Shown here piece by piece: positions 17,055 to 23,857 of a stretch of DNA of 64,000 nucleotides. Origin of the DNA: an uncultured Candidatus Neoarthromitus sp. (GTDB lineage Bacteria > Bacillota > Clostridia > Clostridiales > Clostridiaceae); the NCBI GenBank assembly GCA_937890765.1, contig CALADQ010000019.1, forward strand, positions 1 to 64,000, in the 5' to 3' direction. The notes under the pieces were generated by a model. That model saw only the letters and a list, made by a program, of their open reading frames with translations, did no database searches and was not told the origin of the DNA. Each line of letters opens with the position of its first letter. The first letter of the stretch is position 1. Made by a program: the position numbers and the translations under genes.

Positions 17055-17128
17055 AATTTAACATTTTTATAAACGAAAAGCGGTTATTGCAAAAATACAA
17101 CCACCTCTAAAAATAATTATTATAAATT

Positions 17129-17842
17129 TTAATCATCTGAAACTTTTATAATGTCCCAAGAAATTATATTATTATTCATTTTTTTACTAAAATTCCATGC
17201 TCCACCATCTTTATGAGATACATTAACTAATTCTTTGGGACTACAATCCTTATATTCTTCCAATACATCATCAATAATTTCTAATAACTCATAATAACGT
17301 TCAAATTTTGATAATTTACTAAATACAATTACTTTAAATTTATTATCTATGGAAATTATTTTTTTTCTACCATATTTTTTATAAAAACGATAAACACTTG
17401 GAACCACTGGTCCTAAATCCCAACACTGAAACTCTTCATCAAATAATTTAATATCATATCTTTTTATAAATCTAACTGCAATAAAATATAATATCTTTTG
17501 TAATTCCAAATTACTTAAACTTTTTTTACATAATATAGCTTTAGCTACATCCAAAGCATTAATCTTAATATCTTTACTAACATAATCAATAAATTTTTCA
17601 TGTTCAGTATACTTAATAAATTCTGTATCTTCAAAATAACTATCTATTTCATATATAGATTCGCTACTTGTTGAGTTAGTATACACCACATGAATATTAA
17701 AATCAAGGTAAGGAAATTTATTCTTTATATTATCTATAATATCAACATATTCTTTGTTATTACAATTATTGCTACAACAATGTAATGCTATTTTCTTTTT
17801 ATAAAAATAACTATTATATAAAAATATAAAATGCTTATTCAT
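17129..17842 (-). CDS. Panacea-domain (DUF4065/SocA-like) antitoxin
   Basis: Start ATG 17842 follows GAGGTGG at eight bases; the GTG three codons earlier overlaps that site. Residues from about 95 to the end match the Panacea domain: DVAKAILCKKSLSNLELQKI, LFDEEFQCWDLGPVVPSVY and the closing NVSHKDGGAWNF. Residues 1-90 are a separate unrecognised N-terminal region with a cluster HCCSNNC. Panacea antitoxins neutralise many unrelated toxins, the toxin type being given by the partner gene. The gene lies 27 bases after the RelA/SpoT-like gene, forming a toxin-first pair closed by a terminator. Confidence 0.87.
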   Translation of the reverse strand: MNKHFIFLYNSYFYKKKIALHCCSNNCNNKEYVDIIDNIKNKFPYLDFNIHVVYTNSTSSESIYEIDSYFEDTEFIKYTEHEKFIDYVSKDIKINALDVAKAILCKKSLSNLELQKILYFIAVRFIKRYDIKLFDEEFQCWDLGPVVPSVYRFYKKYGRKKIISIDNKFKVIVFSKLSKFERYYELLEIIDDVLEEYKDCSPKELVNVSHKDGGAWNFSKKMNNNIISWDIIKVSDD

Positions 17843-17869
17843 AATTTCCACCTCTTTCTATTCATTATC

Positions 17870-18574
17870 TTATATATTATTATATTGATTAGACCAATTT
17901 TTATATCCTCTTTTGTATTCTTTATGAGATTTTTCGTTTAGTTCCATATTGTTACTATCCCAAATTTGGAGTTCCATAGGAAAAATATTATTATACAATT
18001 TACTCGAATAATAAACATGGTCTGCTATATATGGAGCATTTACCTCGCCATATCCCTTAACTGTAAATTTAACTTTACTATTAAATGAACTAATCTCTTT
18101 CATATGTTCATCTAAAAAATCAATAAACTCATTACGTATTTCGTTATAATTTATTATAACAAATCTCACTCCAAATAAATCATTTAAACATTTTTTTATC
18201 TTAATTTTCCCATTTTCTTTTTTATTAGTATAGATATTAAGCTTTTCGTTTACAGACTCAATAGCTTTAGTCCGATATCGTGCTTGTCTTATAAAATAAA
18301 TTTTTTCTAATTGATTAAATATATTTTCTATTTGAAGTCCTTCATAGATAGAGAACATATTAAACGACCTTATATAAAATTGGATATACATATTAAATTC
18401 TTTATCTATAACATAATTTTTAAATACATCATCTACCCGTATTTTATTTAAATTAATCTTATTCAACTCTTTATAATCATCATTTTTTAGAAGTAATTTC
18501 TCATAAAGATAATATACAGAATCTATTATTTTTATTAATTGTATACATCTATCTATAAGTTTATTTTGTTCCAT
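17870..18574 (-). CDS. RelA/SpoT-domain toxin (toxSAS-like)
   Basis: A 234-residue protein. Residues 1-95 are a helical region without recognised motif; residues about 96-222 carry a small alarmone synthetase-type core: RYRTKAIESVNEKL (ATP-side basic motif), LNDLFGVRFVII (the D..G.R strand), then YYSSKLY and FPMELQIWD followed by SHKEYKRGY (the E.QI and H..YK motifs). No hydrolase domain is present. Single-domain synthetases paired with a Panacea gene are toxSAS toxins, which make (pp)pApp or pyrophosphorylate tRNA; which one cannot be told here. ATG 18574 has GGTG six bases upstream and a promoter-like element at 18664-18693. Confidence 0.83.
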   Translation of the reverse strand: MEQNKLIDRCIQLIKIIDSVYYLYEKLLLKNDDYKELNKINLNKIRVDDVFKNYVIDKEFNMYIQFYIRSFNMFSIYEGLQIENIFNQLEKIYFIRQARYRTKAIESVNEKLNIYTNKKENGKIKIKKCLNDLFGVRFVIINYNEIRNEFIDFLDEHMKEISSFNSKVKFTVKGYGEVNAPYIADHVYYSSKLYNNIFPMELQIWDSNNMELNEKSHKEYKRGYKNWSNQYNNI

Positions 18575-18663
18575 AGTTCACCATTATTTCAAACTAACAA
18601 ATTATACAATATAACCAGTACAAGTTAATTTATATATAATATCCTCTTTTATGATACTAATTA

Positions 18664-18693
18664 TTATAATAAACTTTTGTTTACAAAATCAAC
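18664..18693 (-). promoter_or_regulatory. Putative sigma-A promoter of the toxin-antitoxin unit
   Basis: Minus strand TTGATT (18688-18693), an 18-base spacer and TATAAT (18664-18669), about 90 bases before the toxin ATG. The rest of the 18575-18858 gap is AT-rich with no gene seen. Confidence 0.6.
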
Positions 18694-18820
18694 AACCAAA
18701 CTTTACATATTGTAATATTGTGTTAAATTACCTTATATATTCTCAATCCGTTTATTTACTAGCTTCCATGTTTTTTATATCTTTAAATTAAACATGCTCT
18801 CAATATGGATAACTTCACAC

Positions 18821-18860
18821 AAAAAAATAAAAAAGACCTTCATTTTTAGAATGAAAATCT
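18821..18860 (-). terminator. Terminator after the small tyrosine recombinase
   Basis: Minus strand AGATTTTCATT (18850-18860) pairs with AATGAAGGTCT (18834-18844) with two G-U pairs and a five-base loop, followed by TTTTTATTTTTTT. It overlaps the stop codon of the 18859-19404 gene. Confidence 0.8.
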
Positions 18861-19404
18861 ACCAAAATTTAAGATTATTTATCGAATTTTTTATAGTCTC
18901 AGAATTAACTCCAATATATCTAAAAGTGATATCAGCATGGGAATGGTTAAATATTTTTTGAAGAATTATAATATCTTTGTTGGTTTTGTAATGGAAATAT
19001 CCAAATGTTTTTCTTAAACTGTGTGGTGATATCCTCAAATCAAATTTATCACCACAATTTTTAATTATTTGAAATGCTCTTGCTCTAGTTATTGGTCTTT
19101 CTCCATTATCTCTATAAGAAATTATGTACTCTCTCTCATCTCTATTTTTTATAAATGTTTTAAGAATGTTTTGAAGGTTTGGATTAATATTCAAAGTTTT
19201 TCTCTTACCTGTTTTTCTTTCTACTAATACAAACTCATTTCTATTTTTAACATCCTTAACTCTTAAATTTAAAATATCTGTTATTCTTAAACCAGAATAA
19301 ACAGCTAAAGAAAATAATATATAATTTCTTTCATTGCTATTTTTTAAATGCTTTGCAATATCTCTTAAAAGTGTTTTATCTTTAATTGGTTCAGTGTAAT
19401 TCAT
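18859..19404 (-). CDS. Catalytic-core-only tyrosine recombinase in the late region
   Basis: The 181-residue protein contains the full set of tyrosine recombinase catalytic motifs: Arg in SGLRITDIL, Lys in ERKTGKRK, HSLRK (ISPHSLRKTFGYFHYK), NHSHADITFRYIG with the second His and the Tyr nucleophile. It lacks the N-terminal core-binding (SAM-like) domain of normal integrases. It overlaps the methyltransferase gene by four bases, so it is cotranscribed in the phage operon and is not the integration enzyme, which is at 21343. Small recombinases of this kind near terminase genes occur in other clostridial phages; the role may be multimer resolution, which is a guess. Confidence 0.88.
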   Translation of the reverse strand: MNYTEPIKDKTLLRDIAKHLKNSNERNYILFSLAVYSGLRITDILNLRVKDVKNRNEFVLVERKTGKRKTLNINPNLQNILKTFIKNRDEREYIISYRDNGERPITRARAFQIIKNCGDKFDLRISPHSLRKTFGYFHYKTNKDIIILQKIFNHSHADITFRYIGVNSETIKNSINNLKFW

Positions 19405-20381
19405 TTCTTTAAAAATTCCAATGACTTTTCGTAATATTCTTGATCAAGTTCAAATCCTATAAAATTTCTTCCAAGCTCTTTTGAAACCTTTGAAATTATT
19501 CCACTTCCTGAAAATAAATCAAGAACTAAATCATTTTTATTTGAACTAATCCTTATAAATCTTTCTACTACTTCTCTCGGTTTTTGACAAGGATGTACCC
19601 TTCCATATGTATTTAAATTTGTTTCTATAAAGTTTTCCATTTCTAAATCAAATTTATTAAATGTTGTTTCAAATTCATTATAACAATCTCTCTTGTAATA
19701 CTCTTCCTTTAATTTCTCATATTCTTCTCTAATCTCTTTATAATCTTTTTTAAAATTACCAGTATGTTCTTGAAGAATTTTATAGTCTTTTTCACTTATT
19801 AATGAAAATTGAGAATCAGAAAAGTAATGTCTATAGGTATGACTTTTCAAAAGCTCCTTTAAATCCTTTACTTTTAAGTTTGACTTATCTCTCTCTTTAA
19901 TTAAATAATCTTTAATTGACCTAAAATTATTTTTATCACCATGTACTAAATCTCTTTTTGTTTTCCGTCCTTTGAATGTATAAAAAAGTATATACTCACA
20001 AGTTTGGAAAAACTTATTCAAACAACACTTTTTAAATCTACTAGGATAACCCCAATTTTTAATAAGTAAATTTCTCTTATGCCACGTTATAAAACTATTT
20101 AAAGTTAAATTTGTCTTTGTTTCAATAATACCATTTAATTTTGCCATTGTATTAAATTGATTATGGAAAAAATAAAAAGAGCCTGAATTTTTCAAAACTC
20201 TTTCACATTCTAAAAATACTTTCTCCATAAATTCTAAATAGTCATCTCTCGAATCCCATTTTTCATTTTTGTATTTAATATTATATGGTGGATCTGTAAA
20301 AATTAAATCCACTGATTTATCTTTTATTTCCTTTAATCCTTCTAAACAGTCAATATTATAAATATTGTTTATACCAATCAT
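19401..20381 (-). CDS. Orphan site-specific DNA methyltransferase (DPPY type)
   Basis: An N6-adenine or N4-cytosine methyltransferase of 326 residues. The catalytic DLIFTDPPYNIKYK is near the N-terminus and the SAM-binding LVLDLFSGSGIISKV near the C-terminus, preceded by VHPCQKPREVVERFI, an order that marks the beta class. The central region (about 110-240, Lys/Glu-rich) would be target recognition. Start ATG 20381 has GGAG eight bases upstream; the TTG 12 bases earlier is rejected. No restriction enzyme is encoded nearby, so it likely protects phage DNA or tunes expression. Confidence 0.92.
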   Translation of the reverse strand: MIGINNIYNIDCLEGLKEIKDKSVDLIFTDPPYNIKYKNEKWDSRDDYLEFMEKVFLECERVLKNSGSFYFFHNQFNTMAKLNGIIETKTNLTLNSFITWHKRNLLIKNWGYPSRFKKCCLNKFFQTCEYILFYTFKGRKTKRDLVHGDKNNFRSIKDYLIKERDKSNLKVKDLKELLKSHTYRHYFSDSQFSLISEKDYKILQEHTGNFKKDYKEIREEYEKLKEEYYKRDCYNEFETTFNKFDLEMENFIETNLNTYGRVHPCQKPREVVERFIRISSNKNDLVLDLFSGSGIISKVSKELGRNFIGFELDQEYYEKSLEFLKK

Positions 20382-20393
20382 AATTATCTCCAA

Positions 20394-20419
20394 AAATAAA
20401 AAAAAGACCTTAAAAGGTC
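20394..20419 (-). terminator. Terminator upstream of the methyltransferase gene
   Basis: Minus strand GACCTT (20414-20419) pairs with AAGGTC (20406-20411), followed by a T-rich run from 20405 to 20394. It would stop transcripts from the ArpU-like gene, so the methyltransferase-to-tail operon must start by read-through or from a promoter very close by. Confidence 0.7.
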
Positions 20420-20503
20420 CTTAACTTTAGGAAAAATTCTATGTGTTAGACAAAAATATATTTTAACTCCATACCATTTTAACACATTTTTATCTAAAAT
20501 TAC

Positions 20504-20569
20504 GGAACTATTTTGGAACAAAAATGGAACTAAAACGGAACTATTTTGGAACAAAAATAGAACTAACTT
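20504..20569. repeat. Six tandem 11-bp iterons, consensus GGAACWAWWWY
   Basis: GGAAC occurs at 20504, 20515, 20526, 20537 and 20548, with a degenerate AGAAC at 20559, every 11 bases without exception. Units are GGAACTATTTT, GGAACAAAAAT and GGAACTAAAAC in a pattern that also makes a 33-base higher-order repeat. An 11-base pitch places all sites on one helix face. The array overlaps the 3' end of the ArpU-like gene (stop at 20563). It may be an activator array for late transcription or an origin-type iteron set. Confidence 0.85.
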
Positions 20570-20979
20570 AAATACATTACTAACTCTAAAAGAGCATTAT
20601 TTCTTATTTTTCTTATATATCTCTCACTATAATTTTTATTTGTTGATATTTTTGCAATTGAATAATTTTTAAAATAAAAATCTATTATAATTTCTCGTTC
20701 CATTTCATCAAGTGCATTAATTGCTTCCACTATAAATTTCTTTTCAAGTTTTAATTCATTTAACTTGTTAATCAATTGCATTTTATTGTCTAATAATTTT
20801 TCAGTTCTATATTCATTTACTTTTCCTCTATTTTCTTCAAATTTAATAATTTTAACTTTAGTAAGTTCATGATCAATCATTTTAATTTTCTTTTCTATGT
20901 AATCTATATTTTTTTGTAATATTGTGTAACTATTTAATTTTTTTGTAACTATTTCTATACTATCTTTTTTTATTGTCAT
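20563..20979 (-). CDS. ArpU/sigma-like phage late transcription regulator
   Basis: A 138-residue basic protein: residues 1-90 are coiled coil (TKKLNSYTILQKNIDYIEKK), residues about 90-138 resemble sigma-70 region 4 (ALDEMEREIIIDFYFKNYSI, then SERYIRKIRNNALLEL). This arrangement is that of ArpU/RinA-like regulators that switch on phage packaging and lysis genes. It is the most upstream minus-strand gene of the visible late region, and an 11-bp iteron array begins in its last codons. It is the obvious candidate to bind that array. Confidence 0.78.
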   Translation of the reverse strand: MTIKKDSIEIVTKKLNSYTILQKNIDYIEKKIKMIDHELTKVKIIKFEENRGKVNEYRTEKLLDNKMQLINKLNELKLEKKFIVEAINALDEMEREIIIDFYFKNYSIAKISTNKNYSERYIRKIRNNALLELVMYLS

Positions 20980-21342
20980 TAGTCACACCTCTATATCTAT
21001 AAATTCAATTTCTTAAATTATATTCTCTTACTTTTTTATTTGTCAATTTATACCAATCAAACAACTCACTTATAAATTTTTAAAACATATACGTTGTTAT
21101 ATATTTATAATTCTTTTTTATATTATATTTAGAACCTCTAAATTTTAGATATTCTAGAACCTCTAAATTTTAGATAATTAATTTTTAATATTTAAATTTA
21201 TACACATTTTTTCAACAAATTTATTAACAGTATAAAATTTAAATTTTATATTAACAAATAATGTATAAACTATTAAAATTAATCTATATATTTTCAGAAG
21301 TATGGGTATAATATTTTAGAAATTTGCTTAAGGAGGGATCTT
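20980..21342. other. Divergent intergenic region between ArpU-like gene and integrase
   Basis: 363 bases with no gene on either strand. It holds a 22-bp direct repeat (21130-21176) and, toward the integrase, long AT stretches and TATAAT at 21307-21312 that could be the integrase -10. No repressor, antirepressor or replication gene is present, although this is where a phage early region would normally lie. Confidence 0.6.
21130..21176. repeat. 22-bp direct repeat with internal palindromes
   Basis: Two exact copies at 21130-21151 and 21155-21176 (period 25). Each contains AGAACC followed by the palindrome TCTAAATTTTAGA. In addition TTTAGA and TCTAAA alternate across the block, so several dyads are possible. 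It resembles a double operator or integrase arm-site pair, about 170 bases before the integrase start. Confidence 0.7.
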
Positions 21343-22410
21343 ATGACAATTAAAAAGAAGGGAGATAATAATTGGGAATACTGCGTGTACCTCGGGCAAG
21401 ATGAAAACGGAAAGAAAAAATATAAACGAAAATGCGGATTTAAAACTAAAAAATCGTGTATTGAAGAAGCTTCTAAATTCGAAAATCAAAAATTAATAAC
21501 TAAAAATAATATAAAGACATTTAATGATGTATGTTCTTTGTTTTTAGATGATTGTATTAAACGTGGATTGAGACAAACTACTATAAATACATATAGAGCA
21601 CAAATTAAATTTTTATTGACTAATTTTGATCAAGCTAATAAAGATATAACAAAAATTAAATCAAATGATATTTACGATTTTATAAATACAAAAATAACTT
21701 TACGTAAAAATAAATCTAAACGTAAAATTATAGAGTTTCTAAAGCAAATTTTTACCTATGCTAAAAAAACAAAATTAACACATAACAACATCTTCGATGA
21801 CGTACAGTTGCCCAAAGTAATAAACTCAAATAAAAACATCTGGAATGAACATGAAATAAATAAGTATTTACCGGTGTTAAAAAATTTTAAATATTACAAT
21901 ATTGTTTATTTAGTATTAGAAACTGGACTAAGAAGAGGCGAAGTATGTGCATTGACGTGGGATTGTATAGATTTTTTTAGGAATGTGCTTACGGTAGACA
22001 AATCATATGTAATAAGCGGTAGTTTTTTAGATATAACGCCCCCCAAAACAAACTCTTCCATAAGGCAAATTGTATTATTAAACGAAAGCGTAAAAATTTT
22101 AAAAAATTTATATAAAAACAAGGCGTCTAAATACGTTTTTCCAAATCCAAACAATTTTAACAAACCAATAAACCCTCAAGTTTTGGCATCAAGTTTTAAA
22201 AGATTTTTAATCAAAAATGATATCAAACTAATTAAATTTCATGATTTAAGACATATACATGCTACATTACTGCTAAACAATAATGTTAATTATAAAATAT
22301 TATCCAAAAGACTAGGTCACTCAAATGTTGCTTTTACCCTCCAGACATACACACATGTTATACCTGATCACGAGTTTCAGTTATTTAAAAATTTATCCAA
22401 AATATTTTAG
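21343..22410 (+). CDS. Prophage integrase, tyrosine recombinase
   Basis: A 355-residue integrase with three parts: residues 1-50 an AP2-like arm-binding domain (WEYCVYLGQDENGKKKYKRK), residues about 58-150 the SAM-like core-binding domain (TFNDVCSLFLDDC), residues about 165-355 the catalytic domain with ETGLRRGEVCALTWD, FHDLRHIHATLLL, LGHSNVAFTLQTYTH. The Arg, His-Arg, His and Tyr are intact. AAGGAGG lies six bases before the ATG. It reads outward to the right prophage end and is followed by a long hairpin, as expected for an integrase beside its attachment site. Confidence 0.95.
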   Translation: MTIKKKGDNNWEYCVYLGQDENGKKKYKRKCGFKTKKSCIEEASKFENQKLITKNNIKTFNDVCSLFLDDCIKRGLRQTTINTYRAQIKFLLTNFDQANKDITKIKSNDIYDFINTKITLRKNKSKRKIIEFLKQIFTYAKKTKLTHNNIFDDVQLPKVINSNKNIWNEHEINKYLPVLKNFKYYNIVYLVLETGLRRGEVCALTWDCIDFFRNVLTVDKSYVISGSFLDITPPKTNSSIRQIVLLNESVKILKNLYKNKASKYVFPNPNNFNKPINPQVLASSFKRFLIKNDIKLIKFHDLRHIHATLLLNNNVNYKILSKRLGHSNVAFTLQTYTHVIPDHEFQLFKNLSKIF

Positions 22411-22413
22411 CAA

Positions 22414-22487
22414 AAAAACAGAAAACTTTATGACACCTTAAAAAGCTTATATTAACTGCATTTAAGGGTATAAAGTTTTCTGTTTTT
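22414..22487. terminator. Bidirectional terminator between integrase and truncated hydrolase gene
   Basis: Arms of 18 bases at 22414-22431 and 22470-22487 are perfect reverse complements (core ACAGAAAACTTTAT), with an inner pair CCTTAAA / TTTAAGG (22436-22442, 22461-22467). T-runs follow on the plus strand and A-runs precede, so it can stop both the integrase transcript and the convergent one. Confidence 0.8.
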
Positions 22488-22833
22488 GTTTTTGTTGTCC
22501 GAACCATATAAAAAACAATGCCATCATATGCGATTTTAACTTGCTTGTGATGACAATTGTGAATGTATCATTCAAAAATTCTTCAGTGTTTAAAATTTGA
22601 TTTTCAAATTCAAATTCAGAAATCAAATTAGTTAAATTTGTTTTGAACTTATAAACATTTTCTCCCCTCAAAATTTTTTTAGATGGTTGAATCTTGTACA
22701 TTGTTTGGAAACTTTTTGATATATTTTTCTCACTAAAAGCGTTCATTGATTTGTATATTACAAAAAATTTTTTCCCATAAATCAAACCAACCAAAAATAC
22801 AAACGCACCACACAATACAAAAACTTTTTTCAT
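22462..22833 (-). pseudogene. 5' fragment of a serine-hydrolase (beta-lactamase-like) gene, probably cut by the prophage
   Basis: The 123-residue frame begins with a membrane anchor (KKVFVLCGAFVFLVGLIYG) and continues with SFQTMYKIQPSKKI and FEFENQILNTEEFLNDTFT, which I recognise as the N-terminal part of the class C beta-lactamase-like/aminohexanoate-dimer hydrolase family, where TTGFLVI-type sequence normally follows. After residue 92 the sequence becomes unrelated (IVITSKLKSHMM) and its last codons are inside the integrase terminator. The catalytic SxxK part is missing. Best explanation: the prophage attachment site lies at about 22540-22566 inside this gene. GGAGGT precedes the ATG and a MerR-type promoter lies upstream. 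Confidence 0.65.
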
Positions 22834-22878
22834 GTCTTACCTCCACTTATAATCTTGCTCTTCTTTGATACAAAATTT

Positions 22879-22909
22879 ATAATAATCTATGTTGTAACAA
22901 CATAGTCAA
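22879..22909 (-). promoter_or_regulatory. MerR-type promoter with 19-bp spacer and perfect operator
   Basis: Minus strand TTGACT (22904-22909), a 19-base spacer and TATTAT (22879-22884). The spacer holds most of the perfect palindrome CTATGTTGTAACAACATAG (22887-22905). Over-long 19-base spacers with a central dyad are the signature of promoters activated by MerR proteins by DNA twisting. It drives the truncated hydrolase gene; the regulator is the divergent gene at 22934. Confidence 0.8.
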
Positions 22910-22933
22910 TAGTAATTTTTTAGGAGAAATTTT

Positions 22934-23758
22934 ATGGAAAGAATTTTTATCACATCAGGAGAGTTTGCTAAACTTTGCAACACTTCAAAAGAAACTTTAA
23001 GACATTACAAAAACATCGGACTTTTAAATCCAAAATACAAAGATAATAATGGATATTTTTATTACGATACCGCACAATTTTACAATTACTATGCGATTTC
23101 GATTTTAAAAAAGACAGGAACGCCCCTTTCAAAAATTAAAAATTTCATAAATGACCAAAATGCAGAATCAATCTTGAGAATTTTAAACGCACAACAAAAA
23201 ATTTTAGAAGAGGAACGAAAGAAACTTGAACGAATGGAATTTATAACAAAAACTTCAATCGAAAATATTTCTATGGGCTTAGAACAAACTTCAAATCTTG
23301 AAATTCCAAAAATAAAATTTTGTGAAGAAGAACACTTACTTGCAATACCTGAAAAAGATTTTTCAATTACAGAAGAAAATAAAAGCGATAAAAATTCTGC
23401 ACTAATTTCTGTTCTTCATAAATACAAAATCATTTGTGAAAAATATAAAGTTCAAACAGATTATCAACTTGGCTCAATTATGAATTCGAATACAATGAAA
23501 ATTTCTCATTTATATACGAGGCTCAACAAAAAATATAAAATCCCTTATTACTTAAACAAACCTAAAGGAAATTATTTATATTTAATTCACAAACATAATT
23601 GGAATATTGAATCATCGTACAAAAAACTCCACGATTACATAAAACAAGAAAAAATTAAAACTATAGGCGAAATATATTCGTACGATTTAGCAGGTTTTAT
23701 GATAAATGGAATTGAAAATAATTTTATGACCATGATATCAATAAAGTTGAACGAATAA
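22934..23758 (+). CDS. MerR-family transcription regulator with effector-binding domain
   Basis: Residues 1-70 form a MerR winged helix-turn-helix (ITSGEFAKLCNTSKETLRHY, GLLNPKYKDNNGYFYYD), residues about 75-120 the dimerising coiled coil, and residues about 130-274 a GyrI-like effector-binding domain as in BltR/BmrR. It is transcribed away from the truncated hydrolase gene, and the perfect dyad in the shared 100-base region is its likely operator. AGGAG lies seven bases before the ATG. The effector is unknown. Confidence 0.9.
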   Translation: MERIFITSGEFAKLCNTSKETLRHYKNIGLLNPKYKDNNGYFYYDTAQFYNYYAISILKKTGTPLSKIKNFINDQNAESILRILNAQQKILEEERKKLERMEFITKTSIENISMGLEQTSNLEIPKIKFCEEEHLLAIPEKDFSITEENKSDKNSALISVLHKYKIICEKYKVQTDYQLGSIMNSNTMKISHLYTRLNKKYKIPYYLNKPKGNYLYLIHKHNWNIESSYKKLHDYIKQEKIKTIGEIYSYDLAGFMINGIENNFMTMISIKLNE

Positions 23759-23857
23759 ATACAAAGTTATTTCTTAAAAAATTTTTTAAATATATTAAAT
23801 TTTTTTTTGGATATATTAAAAGTAATTAGAAAAAATTTTTTTGAAAGTAGTGAAGAA

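Larger units (their letters stand above)
1..22560. mobile_element. Prophage (right part, myovirus-like, left end outside window)
   Basis: A continuous block of phage genes runs from a baseplate protein at the left edge to a tyrosine integrase at 21343-22410. Head genes are HK97-type (terminase, portal, protease, capsid), tail genes are PBSX/Xkd-type with a contractile sheath, so the particle would be a myovirus. The right boundary is inferred: host-like coding sequence of a truncated hydrolase gene starts at about 22540-22566, just beyond the integrase terminator. Tail fibre and lysis genes must lie to the left. No repressor or replication genes are seen in this part. Confidence 0.93.

Noticed and set aside
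17085..17115. A 15-codon frame after AGAGGTGG on the minus strand (TTG start) downstream of the antitoxin gene.
   Set aside because: Too short, no recognisable motif, overlaps the terminator region; chance occurrence of a ribosome-site-like sequence cannot be excluded.
20504..20569. Possible CRISPR array.
   Set aside because: Units are contiguous 11-mers without spacers; iterons fit better. No cas genes are present in the window.
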